DNA of 64,000 nucleotides from Henckelia pumila (lineage: Eukaryota; Streptophyta; Magnoliopsida; Lamiales; Gesneriaceae): contig NC_133123.1 of the NCBI RefSeq assembly GCF_033568475.1, forward strand, positions 159,479,753-159,543,752, given 5' to 3'. The translations under genes were made by a program, and so were the position numbers. The notes under the pieces were generated by a model that ran no database searches, was not told the DNA's origin, and worked only from the letters and a program-made list of their open reading frames with translations. The stretch's first letter is position 1. Each line of letters starts with the position of its first letter. Shown piece after piece: positions 21,260 through 32,613 of this stretch.

Positions 21260-21830
21260 AAATAGGCTGCTGAAGTGTGAACGATGAGCAATTTCCCATC
21301 TAAAGTGAATGAGACAAATGGCAAATTGTTTTCAAGCCAATTTTATGTTCATTTAATTTTGTCAGAATCACACTCAATTATTGCGATTATTTTAATCATG
21401 TCTACCTAAATTGCATGTCTACCTAAATTCAATAATTTCCTAACCAATTAAAATCATAATTTACGCCAATGAGGTCTTGGCCTAGTGGTCAAGACTAAGG
21501 TCCTGAGACCAATAGGTCTCAGGTTCGATTCCCGCTGACTGCGGGTTAGTTTCCTAATTTATTTAGGTTGATTTGGTTAGTTTCTTTGCTCGAGACAAGC
21601 ACGTCTCGAGTCCATGCTTAAGTCCCGTCGATTGTGTGCGGGCAATTTCTTTCTTTAGTGTTACAATTGAGATGTAATTTGATATTTGATGTACTTGTAC
21701 TCAAAAAAAAAAATCATAATTTACAACTATATATTTTTGAAATCTATTGTATTGAAGCTTGAATCTTCCAACCAAGCTTATAAACTCCATTTATATCCTG
21801 GTGTGTTACTAAAAGAAGATTTTTATCAGA
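21260..21830 (+). other. Orphan duplicate of the NLR upstream region
   Basis: 21262-21345 carries the GCTGAAGTGTGAACGATG module and 21745-21830 the ATTGAAGCTTGAA... TATCCTGGTGTGTTACT leader found before NLR1 and NLR2. The expected start codon region reads ATCAGAAGGCTTATGCTCACC instead of an NLR start, and the homology stops. A SINE (21465-21713) is inserted in it. It looks like the control region of a lost NLR. Confidence 0.65.
21465..21713 (+). mobile_element. tRNA-derived SINE
   Basis: Pol III box A TGGCCTAGTGG (21478-21488) and box B GGTTCGATTCC (21532-21542) lie at normal spacing. A tRNA-unrelated body follows and ends in a poly(A) run (about 21703-21713). Perfect 14-bp target duplications AAATCATAATTTAC flank it (21451-21464 and 21711-21724). 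It is a SINE and not a tRNA gene, because no cloverleaf or acceptor stem forms around the boxes. Confidence 0.9.
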
Positions 21831-21893
21831 AGGCTTATGCTCACCAAAACGGCCATTAAAAATTATTGTACCGAAATCAATTTAAGAAACTGA

Positions 21894-21998
21894 TGTAGTG
21901 TTTGGAAAAATTTCTAAGAATCAATTTTCAGCTTTTTCTTAACAAAATTTTGTGAAAAGCTGAGTAATGCTCTTTAAAAGCTCTCCTAAATACTATCT
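21894..21998. mobile_element. Diverged copy of the GTAGTGTTTG MITE
   Basis: It starts GTAGTGTTTGGAAAAA and ends AAATACTATC, sharing the inner TTTTCAGCTTTTTCTTAAC with 20957-21058. It lies in the NLR2 upstream region. Confidence 0.5.
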
Positions 21999-22049
21999 TC
22001 ATGAACTAATAAAACTCTAAATTGAAGTGAACTATTTTACTCGATGCTA

Positions 22050-22380
22050 GAAAACACAAGGGGTTTTCCAAGCAGTCTCCTCCTTCGATTGAAAAAGTAG
22101 CTGCCTAATTGTGAACGTTGAACGATTCCATAAAAGTGTACGAAACAAATGACAACTCCTTTTGAGGCAAATTTTATATTCATTTTGTCAGAATCATACT
22201 CCATTACTGCCATTATTTTAATCATGCATGCCTACCTAAAATACAATAATTAATGTCCAAACCAATTAATATCATATAACACATTGAATTGTGTTGTGTA
22301 TTGAAGCTTGAACCATAGAACCAAGCTTAACTCCATGCATTTTAATCCTGGTATGTATGTAACTAAAAGAAGATTTTGAG
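22050..22380 (+). promoter_or_regulatory. NLR2 upstream region
   Basis: It contains GCTGCCTAATTGTGAACGTTG (22093), a TGTATTGAAGCTTGAACC block and a leader ending AAAGAAGATTTTGAG before the ATG. It is shared with 12385-12611 (identical from 22248) and, less closely, with NLR1. No experimental promoter evidence is available. Confidence 0.5.
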
Positions 22381-25364
22381 ATGGCTCATGCTGCTATAAT
22401 CTCACTTGAGCTAACTCTTGAGCAAATCCTCCTTCACCCTTATATATTCATCAGACCTCGTGAGAAGAAACATATCGAATCCTTCCATGAAAAACTTGAA
22501 TTCTTGCAGCGGTTCTTGGAAGAACATCCCTCCCATGCAAGCAACGAAAACGCAACTTTTCTTGAAAGAAGAATCAGAGATGCAGCTTATGAAGCAGAAG
22601 ATTCCATGGATCTCCATTTGAACAATCTGTGTAATTCAGAGGAAATGATTTGGCAAATGGAGATTGAGCCTATGATGAAGCAAGTTGATTCCATAGTTGG
22701 AGAGGTGGCCGCAGAGATTAATGAACAAATGGGGTTGGAGAATATCAAACAAATAAGACTTTCCTCTAAGGAAAAGGAGATAAAGACACGCGAAGAACCT
22801 CCGAATGCTTTACGCAAGGATTCATGGAGTTCTACAAAAAACTTAATGGTGGGATTTGATGAGTACTTGATGCAGATTGTGGATCAACTTACAGGGGATT
22901 CATCTGCACTCGAGTTCATCTCGATTGTCGGGATGGGAGGTATCGGTAAGAGTACATTAGCAACTCATGCTTATAATGATCCATATGTTGTACATCACTT
23001 TGACATTCGTGCTTGGGTCACTGTATCTCAATCATATAACATAAGAGATATCATGTCAAGGATACTAGACTCGATGAATAAATCACCTAAGGGTAATCAA
23101 TTAGGACTTGATGTGTACCAAAACTTGAAGGGTCGAAGGTACCTCATCGTAATAGATGATATTTGGGATATTAAGGCCTGGGATGACCTGAAAAGGATGT
23201 TTCCAGATGACCAAACTGGAAGCCGAATCATGTTGACCACTCGGATAGCCGATGTGGCTGCGTATGCTAGTCCTTCTGGGGCTCTTCATCAAATTTCTTT
23301 ACTGAATAATGATCGTAGTTGGGAGTTGCTACGTGCTAAAGTTTTTGGTGATGAACCTTGCCCTCTCGATTTACAAGAAATCGGAAAGACAATTGCACAA
23401 AATTGTGGGGGACTTCCCCTCTCTGTTCTGGTAATTGGAGGATTCCTCTCGAAGTTAGAGATGACACAAGAGGTGTGGCGATCCGTTGCTGAAAATGTGA
23501 CTTCGTTTGTGTTTTCAAGTGACGACCGATGCTCGGCTATGCTAAGACTAAGCTACAACTACTTGCCTCAATATTTGAAGGCATGCTTCCTGTACACAGG
23601 AATTTTTCCCAGAAATCATGAGATTAGTGTTTCCAAACTCACCATGATGTGGGTTGCTGAGGGATTTCTGGGACAAGCTCATGGTCGAAGCTTAGAAGAG
23701 TCGGCAGAGAGGTGTGTGGAAGACCTCCTTGATAGAAGCCTGATTTTGAAGTCTCAGAACAACTCCGAAGGCAAAATCAAAGCTTTCAAGATCCATGACG
23801 TCTTATTCGACTTCTGCATAGAAGAAGCAAAGCATGAGAAGTTCCTTAAAATAATAGGAAGTCCTGCGCATCTACTTTCGACAAGTACAGTAAGTGAGCG
23901 TCGTCTAAGCATTCGAGTTGATGTACTGTTTGAGCACAGTCGGTTTAATATTGACTCCATGTCAACCACTTCATGTGTTCGCTCGCTTGTTTCTTTGGGA
24001 CGATGGCCACCTTCCTCAGATTTGTTCTTGAGATTCAAACTTCTTAGGGTACTACATGCTACTGAAGTAGCATTTTCTCAATTTCCATGTCAAGTTATGG
24101 AGCTTTTGAATCTACGCTACATGGCTTTGTGTTGTAATGGGGATATACCAGCATCAATAACTAAGCTGTGGAATCTCCAAACTTTAATAATGGTTCCAGA
24201 TTTCGATCTATTGGGGGAAAATTACTTACCTGTGGAAATCTGGGTCATGTCACATTTAAGGTATGTAAGGTGTTACGGAGCTAATTTTCTTGATCCTACC
24301 GCTGCCAAATTCGACATTTACAGAAAACATGTAGTTCTAGAAGACCTCCATACTCTCTCAGGGTTATGGAATTTTGAGTTTACAGAGGAAATGTTGCAGA
24401 GGATTCCAAACATCAAGAATATCGACGTTTTCTATGATTCTCGCTGTTTGGTAGAAAACGAATGGTCGTACTACCAGCTTGAGAATCTTGGCAACCTGCA
24501 TCAGCTTAAAGCATTGAAGATATTTGTAATTCCAGACCCAAGTTGCTCGGTAAATTCGAAGTTTACCGTTCATTTTCCAGCATCGCTTAAAACTTTAACT
24601 TTGGGTGGGGTTAGAATTCCATGGCATGAACTGACAATTATAGGCTCGTTACCCCATCTTGAAGTTCTCAAACTGAAGGATAATGCATGCGTAGGGACGG
24701 AGTGGGAACCAAATGAAGTAGAGTTCTGTCAACTAAAAGTTTTGGTACTTGAAAGTTTGGAGTTGGAGCATTGGAGAGCTGAGTCTGACCACTTCCCAAG
24801 CCTCCAGCGCCTCATCATTCGATGGTGCTACAGCTTAGTCGAGATACCGTCTGGGTTGGGAGAAAGCATGACACTTACCACAATTGGGTTGGATGAGTGT
24901 GAGGATTCTGTCTGGGATTCAGCAAACGAAATAAAGGAGACACAACTGAGCTATGGAAATGATGATTTTCAAGTTACTAATGTGTATTCTGCAGAGAGGC
25001 ATTCTAAGCGTATGTTTTTCCAAGCTTTCAGGTATGACCCTATTGTAGCAACTAATTTATAACTTTCATGTGTCCTACATGTAATAATATCATTTTCTGT
25101 GTTCGACTAATTTATTATATCATCGTGCCTGCTCGTAGGATCATGAAAGACGCACCAGATGACTCTGAATCATCACAGACAGGTACTAAACATTAAACCA
25201 TTTCAATTGCGTTTTGTAAGTGTTTATCCTCACACTAAAGAATATGCTGGAAATTGGTTCAGAAGTGCAATACACAACATATGACATGTTTGCAAATTGG
25301 ACTATTGTTAAAAAAAAAAAGTGATGATGTTTACCTTATTTTAATCACAGATGAGGATGAATGA
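22381..25364 (+). CDS. NLR2: R1-type CC-NBS-LRR, apparently intact
   Basis: Exon 1 gives about 883 residues of a CNL receptor close to NLR1. It has an Rx-type coiled coil (1-150), then NB-ARC with P-loop GMGGIGKST (184-192, Ser in place of the first Thr), kinase-2 IVIDDIW (about 259), GSRIMLTTR, GGLPLSVLVIGG, and IHD at 471-473, then LRRs to about 840 and the tail LSYGNDDFQVTN. An unspliced reading ends at 25062, but I infer splicing: donor CAG|GTATGA (25031/25032), exon 2 at 25139-25182 (reading IMKDAPDDSESSQ) and exon 3 at 25351-25364 (DEDE, stop TGA). NLR1 and NLR3 share the first-intron position and phase. This is the only NLR here without a visible lesion. Confidence 0.88.
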
Positions 25365-25382
25365 CCATGGAATGCTGCCATG

Positions 25383-25798
25383 AAAAGTTTTGGTACTTGA
25401 AATCGGAAGTGAAGCCGTTTCTTGAGCGCGATCATTATCCGATGGTGCATCAGCTTGGTTAGATACCATCTGGGATGGGAGAAAGCCCCACACTTACCAC
25501 AATTGAGTTGTAGAAGTGTAATGCTTCTGTCTTAGCTTCAGCAAATGAAACACTGGAGAAGCAACCGAGCTACGGAAATTATGATTTTCAAGTTATTAAT
25601 GCAGATACTTCTAAACCTATGATATTTAGGACTTCTATGCGTGCATTTATCAGGTGTGTGGTGCACAATTCTTTTGTCCTTCCTGAAATGTCATTTTTCT
25701 AAACTTAACGAAGTTAGTCTATAATTTTGTGTGCTTGTAGGCCGCGAGAAGTTCGAATTGGTGAAGGAGCGATTGAAAACACAAAGGATGATTCATAA
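25383..25798 (+). pseudogene. 3' NLR relic downstream of NLR2
   Basis: It contains NLR tail sequence (TTTTGGTACTTGAAAT, IPSGMGESPTLT, ANETLEKQ, SYGN, QVIN), a donor after TTTATCAG|GTGTGT (about 25650) and a small exon after CTTGTAG (25741) ending TAA at 25798. Several in-frame stops (e.g. TAG after the leucine of the IELZ-like position, TTAG near 25473) break it. The remainder of this gene is absent. Confidence 0.8.
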
Positions 25799-26049
25799 AT
25801 GGTATCAAATGATGAGTAATTTCAATTGAAATTCATGTTGGAAATTGGTGCGATGTAGCACATATGGCATGCTCACAATCACTCTTTGACTTCATTTTAG
25901 TGAGATGATCGAACTAGCTATACAAGAGAGGACTTCAAGATTAGGATTCCTCCAAGTCACATAATCATCAAACAACTATGACAAAAAATTTCATCGTGTT
26001 TCGGTTTCTTTTGAAGCTATATGCAATTCTTCGTTTTTCTGTAACATTA

Positions 26050-27746
26050 TATTGTCCGAGTATATATATCATGATCTTTAGTAATAAGGCGAAAAACATT
26101 GAAAAACAATATTGGATAATAGCGCACTGTAATTCTAGATTTATGACACACACACCTTTTCGATTATGTTATGTGCTACAACCGTTATTAGTTGTGAATA
26201 TCTAAATTTTTTCAATAAAAATATCTAAACTGCTCTTAAACGATTAACTGAACATTTTAATTAAAATATTAATACATTAACTTATATTTCTAATTAAGTT
26301 TATGTATGCCATTATTTAAATTAATTTAAATATTAAATTTTAATTAAAAAGTAATTAAACTTATTACTTAATTTAATATAATAATATAATTTATTATTAA
26401 AATATATTTCGCAAATGACTAATATTAAGATAAACTAATTATATATAATTTTCATAGTTATATGATTAAAAGTTGATTTTTTTCAATTAAATATATAATT
26501 ATAAAACAAAGTTAATTTAATTAATTATTTAAGTAAGGGCAATATTATCGTTTTTATTTTTATTTAAGTTAAGGTGTGTATGCTACAAATCTTCAATTAT
26601 ATGAGATTATTAGTTCAAAAAACTATCACAATGAGTTATTAGCAAATCTAGGATTTCATAATATTGCTAAAACCCTCTATAGTATTAATTCCTCGTGTTT
26701 TCAAATTCTGAACACATAATACTGAAAACACGTTCGGATTAAGGGTGTGCTCAAAATTTGAAAAAACAAAGGTACATGTAATCAATATTTGAAAACACAT
26801 AGAGTTAATAGACCATGTTTTTTTTCATAGGGAGTTTTTAGCAATAGCAAGATTTCACAAGATAAACTAATTATATATAATTTTCATAGTTATATGATTA
26901 AAAGTTGATTTTTTTCAATTAAATATATAATTATAAAACAAAGTTAATTTAATTAATTATTTAAGTAAGGGCAATATTATCGTTTTTATTTTTATTTAAG
27001 TTAAGGTGTGTATGCTACAAATCTTCAATTATATGAGATTATTAGTTCAAAAAACTGTCACAATGAGTTATTAGCAAATCTAGGATTTCATAATATTGCT
27101 AAAACCCTCTATAGTATTAATTCCTCGTGTTTTCAAATTCTGAACACATAATACTGAAAACACGTTCGGATTAAGGGTGTGCTCAAAATTTGAAAAAACA
27201 AAGGTACATGTAATCAATATTTGAAAACACATAGAGTTAATAGACCATGTTTTTTTTCATAGGGAGTTTTTAGCAATAGCAAGATTTCACAAGATAAACT
27301 AATTATATATAATTTTCATAGTTATATGATTAAAAGTTGATTTTTTTCAATTAAATATATAATTATAAAACAAAGTTAATTTAATTAATTATTTAAGTAA
27401 GGGCAATATTATCGTTTTTATTTTTATTTAAGTAAAGGTGTGTATGCTACAAATCTTCAATTATATGAGATTATTAGTTCAAAAAACTGTCACAATGAGT
27501 TATTAGCAAATCTAGGATTTCATAATATTGCTAAAACCCTCTATAGTATTAATTCCTCGTGTTTTCAAATTCTGAACACATAATACTGAAAACACGTTCG
27601 GATTAAGGGTGTGCTCAAAATTTGAAAAAACAAAGGTACATGTAATCAATATTTGAAAACACTTAGAGTTAATAGACCATGTTTTTTTTCATAGGGAGTT
27701 TTTAGCAATAACAAGATTTTACATGAGTTGTTTATGCAATTAACCC
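26050..27746. mobile_element. Mutator-like non-autonomous element carrying a tandem array
   Basis: The right end, read inverted, is GGGTTAATTGCATAAACAAC, a near match to the ends of the complete Mutator MITE at 32697-33020. On the left, 26100-26150 (TGTAATTCTAGATTTATGACACACACACC) matches that MITE's inner left arm. The exact left end and target duplication could not be fixed. The interior is dominated by three 432-bp repeats. No transposase. Confidence 0.55.
26429..27724. repeat. Three perfect-length 432-bp tandem repeats
   Basis: Units are 26429-26860, 26861-27292 and 27293-27724, each starting GATAAACTAATTATATATAA. I see only a few substitutions (e.g. ACTATCAC/ACTGTCAC, AGTTAAGG/AGTAAAGG, ACATAGAG/ACTTAGAG). 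The unit contains GTGTGTATGCTACAAATCTT and TTATTAGCAAATC, which are arm motifs of the Mutator MITE family. It is AT-rich with no ORF. Confidence 0.92.
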
Positions 27747-27912
27747 TATAATCATTGTTGTATAATTCATCCAAAATTTCAGTGATATCCAATTTGATTC
27801 CAAGTTTTCGATGTATCGCGTTAGATTCTTTTTACCAGAGTACGGATTATCATTTGTATAGGGCTCATTCTATACTGCACCGGATGAATTTCGCCTGGTG
27901 CAGCATCCATCG

Positions 27913-27955
27913 TTCATTGGCCCGGGCCCCTGGACGTGGGGCCCGGGCCAATGAA
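27913..27955. repeat. Perfect 18-bp GC-rich hairpin
   Basis: The arms are TTCATTGGCCCGGGCCCC and its exact reverse complement, with the 7-nt loop TGGACGT. It sits in the middle of a looser fold-back region (about 27860-28020) with GTATAGG/CCTATAC and GGATGAATTTC/GAAATTCATCC inverted pairs. Confidence 0.85.
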
Positions 27956-28020
27956 TGGCCCAGACCCATGGGATGAATTTCAACTGGATCATAGAAGCAC
28001 CTTTTGTATAGGCTATGGGT

Positions 28021-28482
28021 TGGTTCGATGCTTGCCCTGTGCCCATGTGTAAACATCAACGGCCCAGATCCAATATTTTTGGTCATATATCTTGACTGAA
28101 CAACATGCGACTATTGAAATAACGCGTAGTGTTTAAAACCAGTCCAAGCATTGAATAGATCAGAGAGTGACTGGTCAATTCAAATAATACATATTTTGAC
28201 TTTTGTTATACAAGAAAATAATCTCTCTAAATTATTAGACTCAGTTGTAAATATTTATTAATGAAACATGCATTTAACAAATAAAAAATTATTTCAAAAA
28301 GGGAACAAAGAAAAAAATTTAAAATAGTTCATTTGTTAATTCTTATTATTAGAACATAACATAACATAAACATCATGAGAGGGTTGCTTTAGCAACGCAC
28401 CCAAGTGAGAGGAGTCGAAAATGATCTAGCTAGCACAATATATACAGAGTGTATTCACCAAGTACAAACTACTTGATCAAGC
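28021..28482. other. Intergenic spacer
   Basis: AT-rich sequence between the hairpin region and the hAT-like MITE. I see no gene or defined repeat. Confidence 0.4.
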
Positions 28483-28910
28483 TAGGGGTGGGTGTTTTAA
28501 CATCGGGTATTGGGTACCACCCAACCAAAACCCCGATCGGGTCGGGTAATTTTATGAAAATATCGGGTTCGGGTAATTACCCGAACTCGATTAATTGTGT
28601 TCAGGTTGGTGTCGTGTCTACCCAAAATTAAATAGGGTACCCGATATATAAAATATATATATAATAATTATTATTATAGCATATATATATTATATTATAT
28701 TATAATTTACACATATATTATATTAAAACTCAAAAAGGTTTTTTAGGCTATAAATGTCGGGTACCCGAAACTACCCGACTTTTTTGGATAATTGAATGGT
28801 CGGGTTGCAAAATAAATTTCGGGCTCGGGTAGTAAAAATACTATTCGAAAGTTCGGGTATCCGACCCGAACTACTCGAACCTGACGAACCCGACCCGACG
28901 CCCACCCCTA
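28483..28910. mobile_element. hAT-like MITE with CGGGTA subterminal repeats
   Basis: Ends are TAGGGGTGGGTGT (28483) and ACGCCCACCCCTA (28910), the typical hAT TAGGG start. Both subterminal parts are rich in CGGGTA/TACCCG repeats around an AT-only core. 428 bp, non-coding. The 8-bp duplication is not preserved. Confidence 0.7.
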
Positions 28911-29169
28911 CCGACTAACCATGTGCTCGAAAGCCCTATAGACTCGACGAAACCAAAGACAGACAAAACTCGGTGCCGGCTCATGGCTTGGCTCAAATGG
29001 AAGGGTGGAGAAAAAAATGGGCGCCAATAAAATGGAGTACCCCATGGTGAAAGTACTGTAGAATAACATTCCAAGTTGCTTTCACATTTTGATGAACTTT
29101 TCATTGCATAGATTCTTAAATCCCACAATGAACAGGCTTTCATTTGTATCCTGAGACAGAGATTTAGTC
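28911..29169 (+). promoter_or_regulatory. NLR3 upstream region
   Basis: The final 40 bp (GGCTTTCATTTGTATCCTGAG...) resemble the NLR1/NLR2 leaders. The distal CTGCTTAAGTGTGAACGATG module is not seen, so this region has diverged or was replaced. Confidence 0.4.
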
Positions 29170-31182
29170 ATGGCCTATGCTGCTGTAATTACTCTTAAAC
29201 TAACTCTTCAGCAAATCCTCCTTCATCCTGATACATATTCCATACCTTGTGAGAAGAAGCATATTGAATCCTTTCACGAAAAGCTTGAATTCTTGCAGCA
29301 GTTCTTGGAAGAATACCCTTACAATAAAAGAAATGAAAAAGCTATCTCTGTAGAAACAAGAATCAGAGATACAGCATATGAAGCAGAAGATTTCATGGAT
29401 CTCCATTTAAACAACCTATCTGATTCGATGATGGGGCAAATCATTAGTATTGAGCTAATGATGGAGAAAGTTGATTCCATAATTGAAGAGGTGGCAAAGA
29501 TTAAAGAACAAATGGGGTTGGAGATCAAACAAGGAAGAGGTTCGCCCATGGAAGAAGACACCAAGACCTGCAAAGAACCTCCGAATGCTTTAAGTAAGGA
29601 TTCATCAAGTTCTGCGAAGAACTTGATCATGGTGGGATTTGATGAGTACTTGATGCAGATTAAGGATCAACTTACCGGGGAATCGTCTGCACTCGAGGTC
29701 ATCTCAATTGTAGGGATGGGCGGAATCGGTAAGACAACTTTGGCGACATATGCTTATAATGATCCATCTGTCCTATATAAATTTGATGTTCGTGCTTGGG
29801 CCACTCTATCTCAATCATATACTAGAGTACGAGATATCCTGTTAGCTATGCTAGATTCAATGAAAATATTGACCAAGGAAATGTATCAAGAGAGTGGTGA
29901 TCAATTGAGACTTCATGTGTATCATAACTTGAAGCATCGAAGGTACCTCATCACAATAGATGATATTTGGGATACTAATGCCTGGGATTACTTGAAAATG
30001 ATGTTTCCAGATGACAGAACCGGAAGCCGGATCTTGTTGACCACTCGGATTGCTGATGTGGCTGCATATGCTAGCCCACCCGAGGCTGTTCATCATATTT
30101 CTCTTTTAAGTGATGATCAAAGTTGGAAGCTACTATGTTCTAAAGTTTTCGGAGATGAATCCTGCCCTCTCAATTTACAAGAAATTGGGAAGACAATCGC
30201 GAAAAATTGTCGAGGACTTCCCCTTTCAGTTGTGGTAATTGGTGGATTACTCTCAAAGGTAGAAAAAACACAAATTGTGTGGCAATCAGTAGCTAAAAAC
30301 GTATCTTCCTTGGTGTTTTCAAGCGATGATCAATGCGCAGACATACTAAGATTAAGCTACAACTATTTACCTCAATATTTGAAGCCATGCTTCCTTTACA
30401 TGGGAGTGTTTCCAAAAGGTCATGAGATCCATGTTTCCAAACTCACCAAGCTGTTGGTTGCTGAGGGTTTTCTGAGACAAGGTGAAGGTCAATTCCCAGA
30501 AGAGGTGGCACAAAGCTGTGTGGAAGACCTCCTAGATCGAAGCTTACTTTTAATGTCCAAGAAGGATTATGAAGGCAAAATCAAAGCTTTCAAGATCCAC
30601 GACCTCTTGCTCGACTTCTGCGGAAAACAAGCAAAGGATGAGAAGTTCCTTCAAATAACAAAAAGTCCTGCCAATCTACATTTTCGAACAGTTTCAGAAA
30701 GTGAGCGTCGTATAAGCATTCATCGAGGGGAAAAGTTCGAGTTTGTATATTCTTGTTATGTGTTAGATGACTCTACTTCTCATGTTCGCTCCATTCTTTG
30801 TGTGGGTCAATGCAATATTTTCTCATATTTGCTCTTAAGATTCCAACTTCTTAAGGTACTGGATGCAACTCAAACACGGTTTCAATACTTTCCACCTCAA
30901 GTTTTGGAGCTTGTGAATTTACGCTACATCGCTTTGCTTTGTGATGGGGATATACCTGCATCAATAACAAAGCTATGTAATCTCCAGACATTAATTATTT
31001 CTGGAGATCGGTGGAGATATAGTAAAAATCGCTTACCTATGGAAATCTGGTTGATGGTGCATCTAAGGCATGTAAAGTTTGACAGAGTTTATTTGCTCGA
31101 TCCATGCAAAGCCAACTTCGATTTTTACAGTAAACATTTAGTTCTTAAAGACCTTCAAACTCTATCAGGTTATGGAATTTGA
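29170..31182 (+). pseudogene. NLR3, 5' part: CC-NB-ARC and first LRRs before a frameshift
   Basis: 670 residues of an R1-type CNL. It has an Rx-type coiled coil, P-loop GMGGIGKTT (182-190), kinase-2 ITIDDIW, GSRILLTTR, RGLPLSVVVIGG, YLKPCFLYMGVFPKG, and IHD at 476-478, then LRRs up to LQTLSGYGI and a stop. Where NLR1 and NLR2 read LQTLSGLWN (or LHTLSGLWN), NLR3 has lost one base near 31168-31171. Domains upstream look intact, so a truncated CC-NB-LRR protein could be made. A sequencing or assembly error is an alternative. Confidence 0.85.
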
Positions 31183-32268
31183 GATTCACCGAGGAAATGT
31201 TGCAGAGCATTCCGAACATCAAGGAAATCGATGTTTCCTACGATGCTCTCAGCTTGCTGGGAAAAGAATGGTCCTATTACCAAATTGACAATCTTGGCAA
31301 CCTACATCATCTCAAAGCATTGAAAATACGCGGCAGTCCAAACCGACATTGGTGTTTGAACTTGATTTCACCCTCATCAAGAATTAAGTTTCAGTTTCCG
31401 CCATCGCTTAAAACTTTAACATTGGGTGGGGTTGAAATTCTTTGGAATGATTTGGCAATCATAGGTTCATTACCCAATCTTGAAGTTCTCAAACTAAAGA
31501 ATCATGCTTGCGTAGGGACAGAGTGGGAACCGAACGAAGAGGAGTTCTGTCAACTAAAAGTTTTGGTACTGGAAAGTTTGGACTTGAAGAATTGGGAAGC
31601 TGATTCTTACCACTTTCCAAGCCTCAGGCGCCTCATTATCCGACGGTGCAACAACTTGGTGGAGATACCATCTGGGATCGGAGAAAGCCCGACACTCGAC
31701 ACCATCGAGTTGTACAACTGCAATGCTTCTGTCTCGGCTTCAGCAAATGAAATACTGGAGAAGCAGTTGAGCTACGGAAATGATGGCTTTCAAGTTATCA
31801 ATGGGGATGCTAAACCGAAGGGCTCGCGGCGTACTCGGCATTCACTTCTCAGGTGTGATCTTGTTGTAGAGGAGATAACCGAGGTGTAGTGCAAAATTCT
31901 CAAATGAAATGAATAATAATGCTAGCAACTAATTTGCTTTCGTTCCTTCATTCTAAATCAACAAATTCAAGTTGCTAGACATTATTATACGGTTCCAAAA
32001 TCTTTTACAACTTCCCTCTATGATTATCTTCTATCAAATGAATGTCAAGATTATGCATGTTGAGTTGACCTTTTTTAAAGTTATAAATGCTAGAAATTGA
32101 TTGTTCAATATAATTGACATGATCCAGTAATATAATGGTGAGATGGATTCGTTGTGTCCTACGTGAAATATCATTTTCTAAATTTAACGAAGTTATTCTA
32201 TGATTTTGCCTGCTTTCAGGTTCTTAAAATCAAAAGGAAAGGCTTTGAAGGAGAAGGATGATTCCTAA
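31179..32268 (+). pseudogene. NLR3, 3' part: remaining LRRs and small second exon
   Basis: The shifted frame continues FTEEMLQSIPNIKEIDVSYD through the C-terminal LRRs (LKTLTLGGVEILW, IGSLPNLEVLKLK, NNLVEIPSGIGES) and tail (QLSYGNDGFQVING). A donor TCTCAG|GTGTGA lies at 31852/31853 and an acceptor TTTCAG at 32219. Exon 2 (32220-32268) reads FLKSKGKALKEKDDS, stop TAA. An unspliced reading would end at 31889. The intact coding character after the frameshift suggests the lesion is recent. Confidence 0.82.
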
Positions 32269-32605
32269 CAGGTATTAAATGTTGAATATTTTCAAATGAA
32301 TTTCATTAAATATTTATCCTCACCCAAATATCTGTGGGAACTTTGATCAAACACTTTCCGATCCCAAAAACGATCTTCACGCCCACCGCCTCTGCCTCGG
32401 CCGCCCTAGACAACCCCATTTCCAGAAAATTTCTGAAAAACAATCATTTGAAATATATGTAATTATCCATTATAATTATATCCTAAAAAGGATTAAAAAA
32501 ATGGATAGTAGAAGGATTAATTAAATTTAAAACAAGCTAATGTAGTACAATTGTGATTGTTAATTTGTTTTTGAATTCCAAAAATATTAATTTTTGTTAT
32601 ATCTA
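32269..32605. other. Intergenic spacer after NLR3
   Basis: I see no gene here. A C-rich patch (32385-32420) is non-coding as far as I can tell. Confidence 0.4.
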
Positions 32606-32613
32606 ATTAGAAT

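Noticed and set aside
21478..21545. A tRNA gene, from A and B boxes
   Set aside because: No acceptor stem or anticodon arm forms. The poly(A) tail and 14-bp duplications identify a SINE.
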